DNA from: Gammaproteobacteria bacterium
GTDB taxonomy: Bacteria; Pseudomonadota; Gammaproteobacteria; Thiohalospirales; Thiohalospiraceae
Reading direction: 5' to 3'
Length of the DNA: 5,215 nucleotides
Assembly (NCBI GenBank): GCA_011322575.1
Contig: DRMK01000127.1
Span: 1 to 5,215 of the forward strand
Positions 1 through 5,215 of the stretch are shown here, one piece after another. The notes under the pieces were generated by a model. It saw only the letters and a program-made list of their open reading frames with translations, searched no databases and was not told the DNA's origin. Numbering within the stretch: the stretch's first letter is position 1; every line of letters begins with the position of its first letter. The position numbers were made by a program, and so were the translations under genes.

Positions 1-504
1 CAGTTCCCTGTGGCGGCGCAGATAGCGGAGCGCCACGTCCACGGTGATGTCGGCGCGCACCGTGATGGTGTCCATGTTCATCAGGCCGCCGGCGGAGTCC
101 TCCGGGTAGGAGAGGGCCGACTCCAGGCGTTGCCGGTTCTGCTCGTCCATGGAGCGCAGCACCTGGTTGAACACCTCGTCCGGCATGTCCGGCAGCAGAT
201 CGGCCAGATCGTCCGTCTCCAGGCCACTGGTGGCCGCCACCAGCTCGTGGGGCTCCATCTTGCGGATTAGCTGGGCGCGCAGGTTGTCGTTGACATGGAC
301 CAGCACGTCACCCTCCAGCTTGGTGCGCACCAGATCCCACGCCAGATCGCGATCGTCTGCCGGCAACGACTCCAGCAGGTGCGCCACCTCGGCCGAGTTC
401 ATCTCGTTGAGCATCTGCAGCGCCCTGCCAAAGGCGTGCGAATGCAGCGCCTCGCTGAACGCCTGGTGCTCGGTTACGATGGTTTCTGCCGTGTTCTCCG
501 ACAT
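1..504 (-). CDS. mgtE: Magnesium transporter MgtE, N-terminal part (3' end off the left edge)
   Basis: This is the first 168 codons of an MgtE-family Mg2+ channel/transporter, reading leftward out of the window with no stop. The visible part is the cytoplasmic MgtE_N helical superhelix domain (about residues 25-130), with repeated acidic helices such as LLESLPADDRD and LADLLPDMPDEVF. It is followed by the family signature YPEDSAGGLM (residues 133-142), where the first CBS domain begins. The membrane channel domain lies outside the window. In the family, the N and CBS domains bind Mg2+ and close the pore when cytosolic Mg2+ is high. I chose the ATG at 504 because GGAAG lies 5 nt upstream; a GTG four codons further upstream (516) is in frame but has no Shine-Dalgarno. 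The gene is divergent from the phosphatase operon, and no functional link between them is evident. Family assignment is firm; the exact start is fairly sure. Confidence 0.9.
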   Translation of the reverse strand, partial: MSENTAETIVTEHQAFSEALHSHAFGRALQMLNEMNSAEVAHLLESLPADDRDLAWDLVRTKLEGDVLVHVNDNLRAQLIRKMEPHELVAATSGLETDDLADLLPDMPDEVFNQVLRSMDEQNRQRLESALSYPEDSAGGLMNMDTITVRADITVDVALRYLRRHREL

Positions 505-569
505 GCCTTCTTCCACCTGTGCGGGGGTATAGCCGTCTCCACGGGGAACCCCGGGAGAGCGCTGGGCAG

Positions 570-601
570 AGTGTAACAGAGGAGAGGGTGTGACGGGTCA
601 A
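570..601 (-). promoter_or_regulatory. Weak candidate sigma70 promoter for mgtE
   Basis: On the minus strand, TTGACC (601-596) is a 5/6 match to the -35 box. It is followed by TACACT (575-570), a 4/6 match to the -10 box, but the spacer is 20 nt, longer than the usual 16-18. It would give an mgtE leader of about 60 nt, too short for an M-box Mg2+ riboswitch. Low confidence: this is only the best-looking candidate in the gap. Confidence 0.2.
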
Positions 602-667
602 CAATGTCTGGCTCTTTCCCGCTCGATTCACTGGAGCAGGCCAAAGTACTTCGGGGTGCGTGCTGCC

Positions 668-676
668 TGTTATACT
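668..676 (+). promoter_or_regulatory. Extended -10 promoter for the phosphatase/kinase/DedA-PAP2 operon
   Basis: TGTTATACT matches the extended -10 consensus TG-N-TATAAT with one mismatch (TATACT at 671-676). At the expected -35 distance (about 648-653) the sequence does not resemble TTGACA, which fits an extended -10 promoter that can work without a good -35 box. Transcription would start near 682-684, just upstream of the Shine-Dalgarno AGGAGA at 687-692, giving a very short leader. No other promoter-like sequence was seen ahead of the two downstream genes. Confidence 0.5.
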
Positions 677-686
677 TGCGCTGCTG

Positions 687-692
687 AGGAGA
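687..692 (+). promoter_or_regulatory. Shine-Dalgarno of the tyrosine phosphatase gene
   Basis: AGGAGA lies 11 nt before the ATG at 704 and 20 nt before the next in-frame ATG at 713. It favours 704 as the start, although the spacing is somewhat long. Homology (see the gene entry) would favour 713, so the start is not settled. Confidence 0.45.
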
Positions 693-703
693 ACTGGTTC
701 GGG

Positions 704-1156
704 ATGCGGGTGATGTTCCAGAAGATAATGGTGGTGTGTATCGGCAATATCTGCCGCAGCCCGATGGCGGAAGCGCTGTTGCGGGAGGGGTTGCGGGCGA
801 AGGAAGGGGGGGGCCACGAGGTGCAGTCGGCCGGATTGGGCGCCATGGTCGGGCATCCGGCGGATGAGATGGCGCAGGCGCTGCTGTGGGAGCAGGGCAT
901 CGATATCTCCGAGCACATGGCGAAACAGCTGAACAGCGACCTGATCCACTGGTCCGACGTAATCCTGGTGATGGACCAGGAACAGCGGCGCGCCATCGAG
1001 GTCAGCGAACCCAGTGCCCGGGGACGGGTGTACCGCCTGGGTGAGTGGGGCGACTTCGACGTGCCGGATCCCTACCGCCGTTCGGAAAAGGTGTTCCGGC
1101 AGGTGTTCGAGCTGGTCTCCAGGGGGGTTTCCGAATGGATCCCCAAGTTGACCTAG
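704..1156 (+). CDS. Low-molecular-weight protein tyrosine phosphatase (Wzb/Etp type)
   Basis: A cytoplasmic LMW protein tyrosine phosphatase of 150 residues. The catalytic P-loop C-x5-R-S is intact: Cys12, Arg18, Ser19 in VVCIGNICRSPMAEALL. The general-acid motif DPY is at Asp122-Tyr124 near the C-terminus. Sequence such as SAGLGAMVG and VPDPYRRS resembles E. coli Wzb, which dephosphorylates the tyrosine cluster of the Wzc autokinase and so controls capsule/colanic acid export. The start at 704 is supported by AGGAGA upstream. The ATG at 713 (MFQKIMVVC...) aligns with the Wzb N-terminus and would give 147 residues. The gene is first in an apparent operon and its stop lies inside the next gene, a BY-kinase homologue, as in wzb-wzc pairs. 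Catalytic residues are all present, so an active enzyme is expected; its true substrate here is uncertain because the adjacent kinase lacks a tyrosine cluster. Confidence 0.93.
   Translation: MRVMFQKIMVVCIGNICRSPMAEALLREGLRAKEGGGHEVQSAGLGAMVGHPADEMAQALLWEQGIDISEHMAKQLNSDLIHWSDVILVMDQEQRRAIEVSEPSARGRVYRLGEWGDFDVPDPYRRSEKVFRQVFELVSRGVSEWIPKLT
1121..1127 (+). promoter_or_regulatory. Shine-Dalgarno fixing the kinase-homologue start
   Basis: AGGGGGG ends 7 nt before the ATG at 1135, an ideal spacing. It lies inside the phosphatase gene and makes the two genes overlap by 22 nt, suggesting translational coupling. The alternative ATG at 1162 has AGGGG only 2 nt upstream, too close to work well. Confidence 0.55.
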
Positions 1157-2064
1157 GGGCGATGAGCGCTACGGCCGGCAATCCGGTGCAGGGGCAATCC
1201 TCCGTTCAGGTGCCCGCCGCGGAGGCGGCCAACCCCTCCACCGGTGACGCCTTCCCGGATCCGTGGTGGTGGATTGCCGGGGCGTTGCTTGTGCTGCTGG
1301 TACTGGTCTACCGCTGGAGGCGTTCCAGGCCGGATCCGGATCGCTTCGAGCGGAAATATGAACTGCCGGTGCGCGCCGTGGTTCCCCGCGGCGGAAGGCA
1401 GCACCCGGAAGAGGAGGGGCTCCTCGCGGTGGTGGCACCGGACGACGTCGCGGTGCAGGGTATGCGCAGCCTGCGCACTGCCCTGCACCTGTCGATGGGT
1501 GAGGGGGGGAACCGGGTGGTGGCGATACTATCCCGGAGAGCGGGGGCAGGGTGTAGTTTCGTGGCGGCCAATCTGGCGGCAGTGCTGGCCGAAGGCGGCA
1601 AGAGGGTGCTGTTGCTGGACGGAGATCTGCGTAACGGCTCGCTGCATCGTCAGTTTGGCCTGGCGGACGGATGCGGGCTCGCCGAACTGCTGTCCGGGGA
1701 TGCCGGGGTTGGCAGCGTGATCTGCGGCACTGGAGTAAAGCGGCTGGAGCTGATTCCCGCTGGTGGTCCTCCCGCCAACCCGGAGGAGCTGTTGGGCGGC
1801 AGGCGTTTCGCGCTCCTGCTCCAGCGCCTGGGTGCCTATGATCATATCGTTATCGATACCTCACCCCTGGCAACCGGGGATGGTGCGCTGGCCGCTGCGC
1901 GCCTGGCTGATGTGGCGCTGATGGTGGTAAAAGGGAGGCGTGGCGCCGGACCGGGCATCGCCCGGCTGCGCCACGAGAAGATCGCGCTGCACGGGGTGGT
2001 GTTCAACAGGGTCAGGCTGCCGGCCAGGCGGGGCAGGGATGGGCGCCGTTTCGGCTACGCCTGA
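1135..2064 (+). CDS. BY-kinase (Wzc/CpsD-like) homologue with degenerate Walker A, probable pseudokinase
   Basis: A 309-residue homologue of bacterial tyrosine autokinases. An Ala/Pro-rich N-terminus (1-43) precedes one membrane segment (about 44-59, WWWIAGALLVLLVLVY) and the basic stretch RWRRSR, so the P-loop domain (about 75-305) should be cytoplasmic. Seen in order: RSLRT at 111-115, degenerate Walker A SRRAGAGCS ending at 141, FVAANLA, Walker A' LLLDGDLR (Asp162, Asp164), and Walker B HIVIDTSP (Asp241). The conserved P-loop lysine is Cys140 (codon TGT, 1552-1554). The glutamate of the ExxRxxR oligomerisation motif is Gln108, while Arg111 and Arg114 remain. The C-terminus has a single tyrosine (Tyr308) instead of a cluster. 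There is no Wzz periplasmic domain, unlike Wzc (about 720 residues). Family membership is clear. Loss of kinase activity is inferred from the missing lysine; a regulatory or nucleotide-binding scaffold role is possible. It overlaps the phosphatase gene by 22 nt. Confidence 0.85.
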   Translation: MDPQVDLGAMSATAGNPVQGQSSVQVPAAEAANPSTGDAFPDPWWWIAGALLVLLVLVYRWRRSRPDPDRFERKYELPVRAVVPRGGRQHPEEEGLLAVVAPDDVAVQGMRSLRTALHLSMGEGGNRVVAILSRRAGAGCSFVAANLAAVLAEGGKRVLLLDGDLRNGSLHRQFGLADGCGLAELLSGDAGVGSVICGTGVKRLELIPAGGPPANPEELLGGRRFALLLQRLGAYDHIVIDTSPLATGDGALAAARLADVALMVVKGRRGAGPGIARLRHEKIALHGVVFNRVRLPARRGRDGRRFGYA

Positions 2065-2104
2065 CTTTCCGCCACCGGATGCTGCCCTGGGCGGGGGCGA
2101 GTGA

Positions 2105-4183
2105 ATGGATTCCACGGCGCTGCTAGAGGCTGTCTCCGGCTGGATTGCGAGCCATCCCGGCTGGGCTGGCTGGCTGGTGTTCATCATCGCGCTGGGAGAG
2201 TCGCTGGTGATAGTGGGGCTGTTCGTCCCTGGGGCGGTGCTGATGTTTGCGGTGGGCGCGCTGGTGGGTGGCGGCATGCTGGAGCTGTGGCCCACCCTGG
2301 CCTGGGCGGCCGCCGGGGCGGTGGCGGGGGACGGTATAAGCTACTGGATCGGGCGCCACTACCACGACAGGTTGCGCTACATGTGGCCGTTTCGGCGTTA
2401 CCCGGCCCTGTTCGAGCGGGGAGAGCGGTTTTTCCTGCGCCACGGCGGCAAGAGCATCCTGTTCGGGCGGTTCGTAGGCCCGGTACGGCCGGTCATTCCG
2501 CTGGTGGCGGGTATGATGGATATGCCTGTCTGGCGCTTCTTTCTGGTCAACCTGTTGTCGGCGCTGCTCTGGGCACCAGCCTACATTCTGCCCGGCGCGG
2601 TATTCAGCAGTTCGCTGGGCATGGCCACCGAGGTGGCGGGACGCATGGCGGTGCTGCTGGTGGTGCTGTTCACCCTGCTGCTGGCCACGTTGTGGTTGGC
2701 CCGCGCTCTGTTCCACCTTCTGCAGCCGCGCGCCAATCCAGTAATTGCCGGGATTCTGGGTTGGAGCCGGCGTCATCCGCTGGTGGGAGGAGTGGCCGAG
2801 GCGCTGCTGGACCCGAATCACCCCGAGGCGCGCGGTCTGGCCATCCTTGCCGCCCTGCTGTTTGCCGGAACGATGGCCTCCGCCCTGCTGGTGGGGGCTG
2901 TCCTGGGGAGCCAGTGGCTCGAAAACCTGAATCTGCTCATCCACAACTCCCTGCAGCAACTGCGCACCCCGTGGGCGGACCAGATCATGGTGCTGGGCAC
3001 CTGGTTTGGCGATGGTTATCCGCTTATCCTCCTGCTGCTCGCCGCTGCCGGCTGGTTGTGGTGGCGGGGAGATCGGCTGGCGCCCTTCCATCTGCTGGCA
3101 GCGGCGGCCTGCGCCGAGCTGACGGTGCTGCTGCTCAAATGGCTGACCGCTATAGATCGGCCGATGGCGCTGTACCGGGGCGTCAACGCCTACTCGTTTC
3201 CCAGCGGTCACACCGCCATGAGCACCGTAATCTACGGCATGCTGGCCATCGTGGTGGCGGGATCGCTGCCGGTGGCCCGGCGCTGGTGGGTATACGGGGC
3301 AGCCGGCCTGCTGGTGGTGCTGGTCGGGTTTTCGCGTCTCTATCTGGGGGCCCACTGGTTCTCCGATGTGCTGGGCGGGTTCGCGCTGGGAGGAGCTTGG
3401 GCCGCGCTGTTCGGTATTGCCTACCGGCGCCATTTTCCGGGGCCACGCGGCGGGTTCTCCGTGCGCGGTTTCGGTCTGGTGCTGCTGGCGACGTTGCTGG
3501 TGACGCTGTTCTGGGGCATGACCAGGGTGGAGCAGGAGGTGCGGCGCTACGCTCCGGTAAGGGTGGTGCAGCAGCTGGAATCCGACCTATGGTGGAGTGG
3601 AGCCTGGCGGGAGCTGCCGGCCTACCGGCTGGATCTGCGCAGCCTGCACGATCACCCCATGACGATACAGTGGGCGGGAGACTTGGGGGTGCTGCGCGAA
3701 GTGCTGGAGGGGGCGGGATGGCGCTCCCCGCCGCGTTTCGATGCCGCCCATCTGTTGTTGCTGCTGAATCCGCGGATCGACGCCGCGCTGTTGCCGGTGC
3801 CGCCCCAGGTGAACGATGGTCGGCACGAGGCGCTGCGGCTGGTGCGGTTCGCCACGGAGGAGGAGCGGTTGCTGGTGCTGCGGCTCTGGCCTACCGACAA
3901 GGTGCTGCAGCCGGGCGGACAGGCTCTCTGGTATGGAAACGTGAGCTGGCTGCGTTTTTCGCGCATGGCGGGGCTGTTCACCGTGGCTCATACCATGAAG
4001 GATTTCAAGGAGCCGCTGGAGATTTTCGTACGGGATGTGAGTGAAACCGGCGGGGTTCTCTACAGAGTGGTAAGGCGTGCAGAGGTCCTGCGCAAGCGGG
4101 GCTGGGATGGGCGGGTCATCCTGCTCCGGCGAGCTGTTCCAGCTCCTCCTGCAGCTCCTCCAGGCGCTGCAGAGGGTCGCTGA
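2105..4183 (+). CDS. DedA-PAP2-LssY_C fusion membrane protein (putative lipid-carrier phosphatase/translocase)
   Basis: A 692-residue polytopic inner-membrane protein with three joined domains. Residues 1-200 are DedA: Glu32 in ALGES, GDGISYWIGR, and the hallmark FGRFVGPVRPVIPLVAG with Arg122 and Arg128. DedA members include undecaprenyl-phosphate translocases. Residues about 240-470 are a PAP2 lipid phosphatase with the full active site: K-x6-RP (Lys345, Arg352, Pro353), PSGH (366-369, His369) and SR-x5-H-x3-D (Ser410, Arg411, His417, Asp421). Residues about 472-675 are a soluble domain resembling the C-terminal domain of Legionella LssY (function unknown), with LWWSGAW, FDAAHLLLLLNP and WYGNVSWL. 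A Pro/Ala-rich tail follows. The start at 2105 has GGGGG 7 nt upstream. It lies 40 nt after the kinase homologue with no terminator between, so it is probably cotranscribed. The last 68 nt overlap the convergent LON-domain gene. C55-PP dephosphorylation plus C55-P flipping is a plausible combined role, but the lipid substrate is inferred. Confidence 0.9.
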   Translation: MDSTALLEAVSGWIASHPGWAGWLVFIIALGESLVIVGLFVPGAVLMFAVGALVGGGMLELWPTLAWAAAGAVAGDGISYWIGRHYHDRLRYMWPFRRYPALFERGERFFLRHGGKSILFGRFVGPVRPVIPLVAGMMDMPVWRFFLVNLLSALLWAPAYILPGAVFSSSLGMATEVAGRMAVLLVVLFTLLLATLWLARALFHLLQPRANPVIAGILGWSRRHPLVGGVAEALLDPNHPEARGLAILAALLFAGTMASALLVGAVLGSQWLENLNLLIHNSLQQLRTPWADQIMVLGTWFGDGYPLILLLLAAAGWLWWRGDRLAPFHLLAAAACAELTVLLLKWLTAIDRPMALYRGVNAYSFPSGHTAMSTVIYGMLAIVVAGSLPVARRWWVYGAAGLLVVLVGFSRLYLGAHWFSDVLGGFALGGAWAALFGIAYRRHFPGPRGGFSVRGFGLVLLATLLVTLFWGMTRVEQEVRRYAPVRVVQQLESDLWWSGAWRELPAYRLDLRSLHDHPMTIQWAGDLGVLREVLEGAGWRSPPRFDAAHLLLLLNPRIDAALLPVPPQVNDGRHEALRLVRFATEEERLLVLRLWPTDKVLQPGGQALWYGNVSWLRFSRMAGLFTVAHTMKDFKEPLEIFVRDVSETGGVLYRVVRRAEVLRKRGWDGRVILLRRAVPAPPAAPPGAAEGR

Positions 4184-4712
4184 GCTGCAGCAGCAGCTGT
4201 TTCCTGCCCAGCGGCAGGGGCAGCAACTCGGCCAGCCGGCATCCAACCCAGGCTGCATCCTCATAGTCGGTCGGGGGCTTGTTGTATGGCAGGCCCAGTC
4301 TCTCCAGCATGCGGCACAACTGCTGCGCCGCCTGACGGTGACGCGGCGCTATCGGGCAGCGCTGCTCTTCGGGCAGCAGCTCCACGCTGGCGCGGGTGAG
4401 CTGGTTGGGGAGGGTGTGGCTGGTGAGAACCCGGAAACGCCGTTCGCCTCGTACCGTGATACCGAGCATATTGTTGGGCAGGCGCTGCCAGTAGCTGATT
4501 CGGCACAGGGTTCCCACCTCATGGAAGGTGGCGGCGCGGCCGGTCTCCGAGCCATCCCGGATCAGGCAGATCCCGAATCCGCTGTCGGATCTCAGGCAGT
4601 CGCCCACCATCTCCAGGTAGCGCGGCTCGAAGATGCGCAGCGGCATGCAGCCGCCCGGGAACAGCACGGTGCGCAGCGGAAACAGGGGGATCTCCAGCCT
4701 TCTACTCCCCAT
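4116..4712 (-). CDS. Stand-alone LON substrate-binding (PUA-like) domain protein
   Basis: A 198-residue protein that is only the N-terminal domain of Lon protease. It opens with the typical LEIPLFPLRTVLFPGG...LRIFEPRYLEMV (about residues 6-36), then GFGICLI, a VGTLCRI strand and GERRFRVL. The C-terminal third is helical and ends in a Leu/Glu/Gln-rich, coiled-coil-like stretch (LQRLEELQEELEQL). There is no AAA+ ATPase or Ser-Lys peptidase domain, so it is not a protease. In Lon this domain recognises substrates; the role of free-standing versions is not established. The ATG at 4712 lies inside the last codons of ubiX (11-nt overlap, stop at 4702-4704). Translation is therefore probably coupled to ubiX, and no separate Shine-Dalgarno stands out. 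The 3' end overlaps the DedA-PAP2 gene tail to tail. Family identification is confident; function is unknown. Confidence 0.88.
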   Translation of the reverse strand: MGSRRLEIPLFPLRTVLFPGGCMPLRIFEPRYLEMVGDCLRSDSGFGICLIRDGSETGRAATFHEVGTLCRISYWQRLPNNMLGITVRGERRFRVLTSHTLPNQLTRASVELLPEEQRCPIAPRHRQAAQQLCRMLERLGLPYNKPPTDYEDAAWVGCRLAELLPLPLGRKQLLLQLSDPLQRLEELQEELEQLAGAG

Positions 4713-5215
4713 CGCCGTAGCCCCAGCGTGAAACCAGATGGTGCTCGATCTGCAGATGATCGAGAATGCGTCCCACCACGTGATCTACCAGATCCTGCAC
4801 CGACCGGGGATGGTGGTAGAAACCAGGGTTGGCGGGCAGTATGGTCACCCCGAGCCGGGCCAGTTTCAGCATGTTCTCCAGATGGATGGCCGAGAACGGG
4901 CTTTCGCGCGGCACCAGGATCAGGGGGCGCCGCTCCTTGATCATCACGTCTGCGGCCCGTTCCATGAGATTGTCGCTGGCGCCGCTCGCGATGGCCGACA
5001 CCATCCCCATGGAGCAGGGGCAGATCACCATCGCGGCGGGCGGACTGGAGCCGCTGGCAACCGGCGCCGACCACTGCTCCGTTCCGAATACCTGCAGCAT
5101 CCCCGGCGGGAGGGAAAAGTGGTTGCTGAACCAGGCGGTGGCAGCCTCGGGGGCGGCCGGAAGATCGAGATCGCTTTCGGCGGCGATCACCACCCGCGCG
5201 GCCCGGGAGATAAGC
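4702..5215 (-). CDS. ubiX: Flavin prenyltransferase UbiX, C-terminal 170 residues (start off the right edge)
   Basis: This soluble enzyme prenylates FMN with dimethylallyl phosphate to make the prenyl-FMN cofactor of the UbiD decarboxylase, a step in ubiquinone biosynthesis. The reading frame is open to the window edge, so the N-terminal FMN-binding part (about 36 residues compared with the Pseudomonas aeruginosa protein) is missing. The visible part begins LISRAARVVIAAESD and contains ASGSS, VICPCSMG, ERAADVMIKERRPL, VPRESPFS and PGFYHHP. By recalled alignment to P. aeruginosa UbiX, the residues equivalent to Ser39, Glu49, Arg122, Lys129, Arg139, Glu140 and Tyr169 are all conserved, so the enzyme should be active. 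The GTG at 5193 is internal and not the start, because homologous sequence continues upstream of it. It is followed by an overlapping LON-domain gene. ubiD is not in the window. Confidence 0.94.
   Translation of the reverse strand, partial: LISRAARVVIAAESDLDLPAAPEAATAWFSNHFSLPPGMLQVFGTEQWSAPVASGSSPPAAMVICPCSMGMVSAIASGASDNLMERAADVMIKERRPLILVPRESPFSAIHLENMLKLARLGVTILPANPGFYHHPRSVQDLVDHVVGRILDHLQIEHHLVSRWGYGDGE

Noticed and set aside
505..600. M-box type Mg2+ riboswitch in the mgtE leader
   Set aside because: The predicted leader is under 100 nt and shows no multi-stem architecture. M-boxes are longer and found mainly in Gram-positive bacteria.
308..949. A 213-codon minus-strand open frame spanning the divergent intergenic region
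   Set aside because: It runs in a different frame from mgtE and opposite the phosphatase gene; the composition is Arg/His/Gly-rich with no motif. The true mgtE frame starts at 504.
2065..2104. Possible terminator or promoter between the kinase homologue and the DedA-PAP2 gene
   Set aside because: The 40 nt contain no stable stem with a T-run and no -10/-35 pair. Cotranscription is the simpler reading.
2123..3433. A 436-codon open frame on the minus strand opposite the DedA-PAP2 gene
   Set aside because: The product is dominated by Gln, His, Pro and Arg, typical of the antisense of Leu/Ala/Val-rich membrane protein codons. There are no motifs or ribosome binding site.
2101..4044. A 647-codon open frame on the plus strand starting at GTG 2101, almost fully covering the DedA-PAP2 gene in another frame
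   Set aside because: The translation is Gly/Ala/Arg-rich with no recognisable motif, while the frame starting at 2105 has complete DedA and PAP2 signatures. It is a GC-driven shadow.
4183..4200. Possible intrinsic terminator after the DedA-PAP2 stop (AGCTGC-AGCA-GCAGCT stem, then GTTT)
   Set aside because: The stem arises from CTG/CAG triplets within the LON coding sequence and is followed by only three T's. There is no convincing uridine tract.
4077..4940. A 287-codon plus-strand open frame over the LON and ubiX genes
   Set aside because: It is antisense to two genes with clear family signatures. Its product is Gln/Ala/Arg-rich without any recognisable domain.
5191..5193. GTG at 5193 as a genuine ubiX start
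   Set aside because: Upstream in-frame codons continue with LISRAAR, matching the UbiX family, and the N-terminal FMN-binding segment would be missing. The gene simply runs off the window.

Overview
The window is GC-rich, densely coded chromosomal DNA, most likely from a gammaproteobacterium. The evidence is an aerobic-type UbiX that closely resembles the pseudomonad protein as I remember it, an MgtE-type magnesium transporter, and a Wzb-like phosphatase. The high GC, with CTG as the dominant leucine codon, would fit Chromatiales/Ectothiorhodospiraceae-like lineages, but genus-level placement is a guess. I see no tRNA, rRNA, CRISPR array, insertion sequence or integrase. Apart from the two genes cut by the window edges, every gene is intact.

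Layout. (1) Positions 1-504, minus strand: the N-terminal 168 residues of an MgtE magnesium transporter, whose remainder lies beyond the left edge. (2) Positions 505-703: a divergent intergenic region with a recognisable extended -10 promoter facing right and only a weak candidate facing left. (3) Positions 704-4183, plus strand: an apparent three-gene operon. It encodes a Wzb-like low-molecular-weight protein tyrosine phosphatase, then (22-nt overlap) a short membrane-anchored bacterial tyrosine-kinase (BY-kinase/Wzc/CpsD) homologue, then after 40 nt a 692-residue membrane protein fusing a DedA domain, a PAP2 lipid phosphatase domain and an LssY-type C-terminal domain. (4) Positions 4116-5215, minus strand: ubiX (start beyond the right edge), overlapping by 11 nt a gene for a stand-alone Lon N-terminal (LON/PUA-like) domain protein. 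The 3' end of the latter overlaps the DedA-PAP2 gene tail to tail by 68 nt.

How the genes may work together. DedA proteins include undecaprenyl-phosphate (C55-P) translocases, and PAP2 proteins include periplasmic C55-PP phosphatases. The fusion could therefore carry both late steps of lipid-carrier recycling in one polypeptide. The phosphatase/kinase pair upstream is the classical regulator pair of extracellular polysaccharide export, a process that consumes the same carrier. The most striking detail is that the kinase homologue has cysteine where the catalytic P-loop lysine should be, glutamine at the ExxRxxR glutamate, no Wzz periplasmic domain and no C-terminal tyrosine cluster. It looks like a pseudokinase kept next to a phosphatase with an intact active site. 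A phosphatase/pseudokinase/lipid-carrier-recycling cassette is the best candidate here for something not well described; the functional link is inference.
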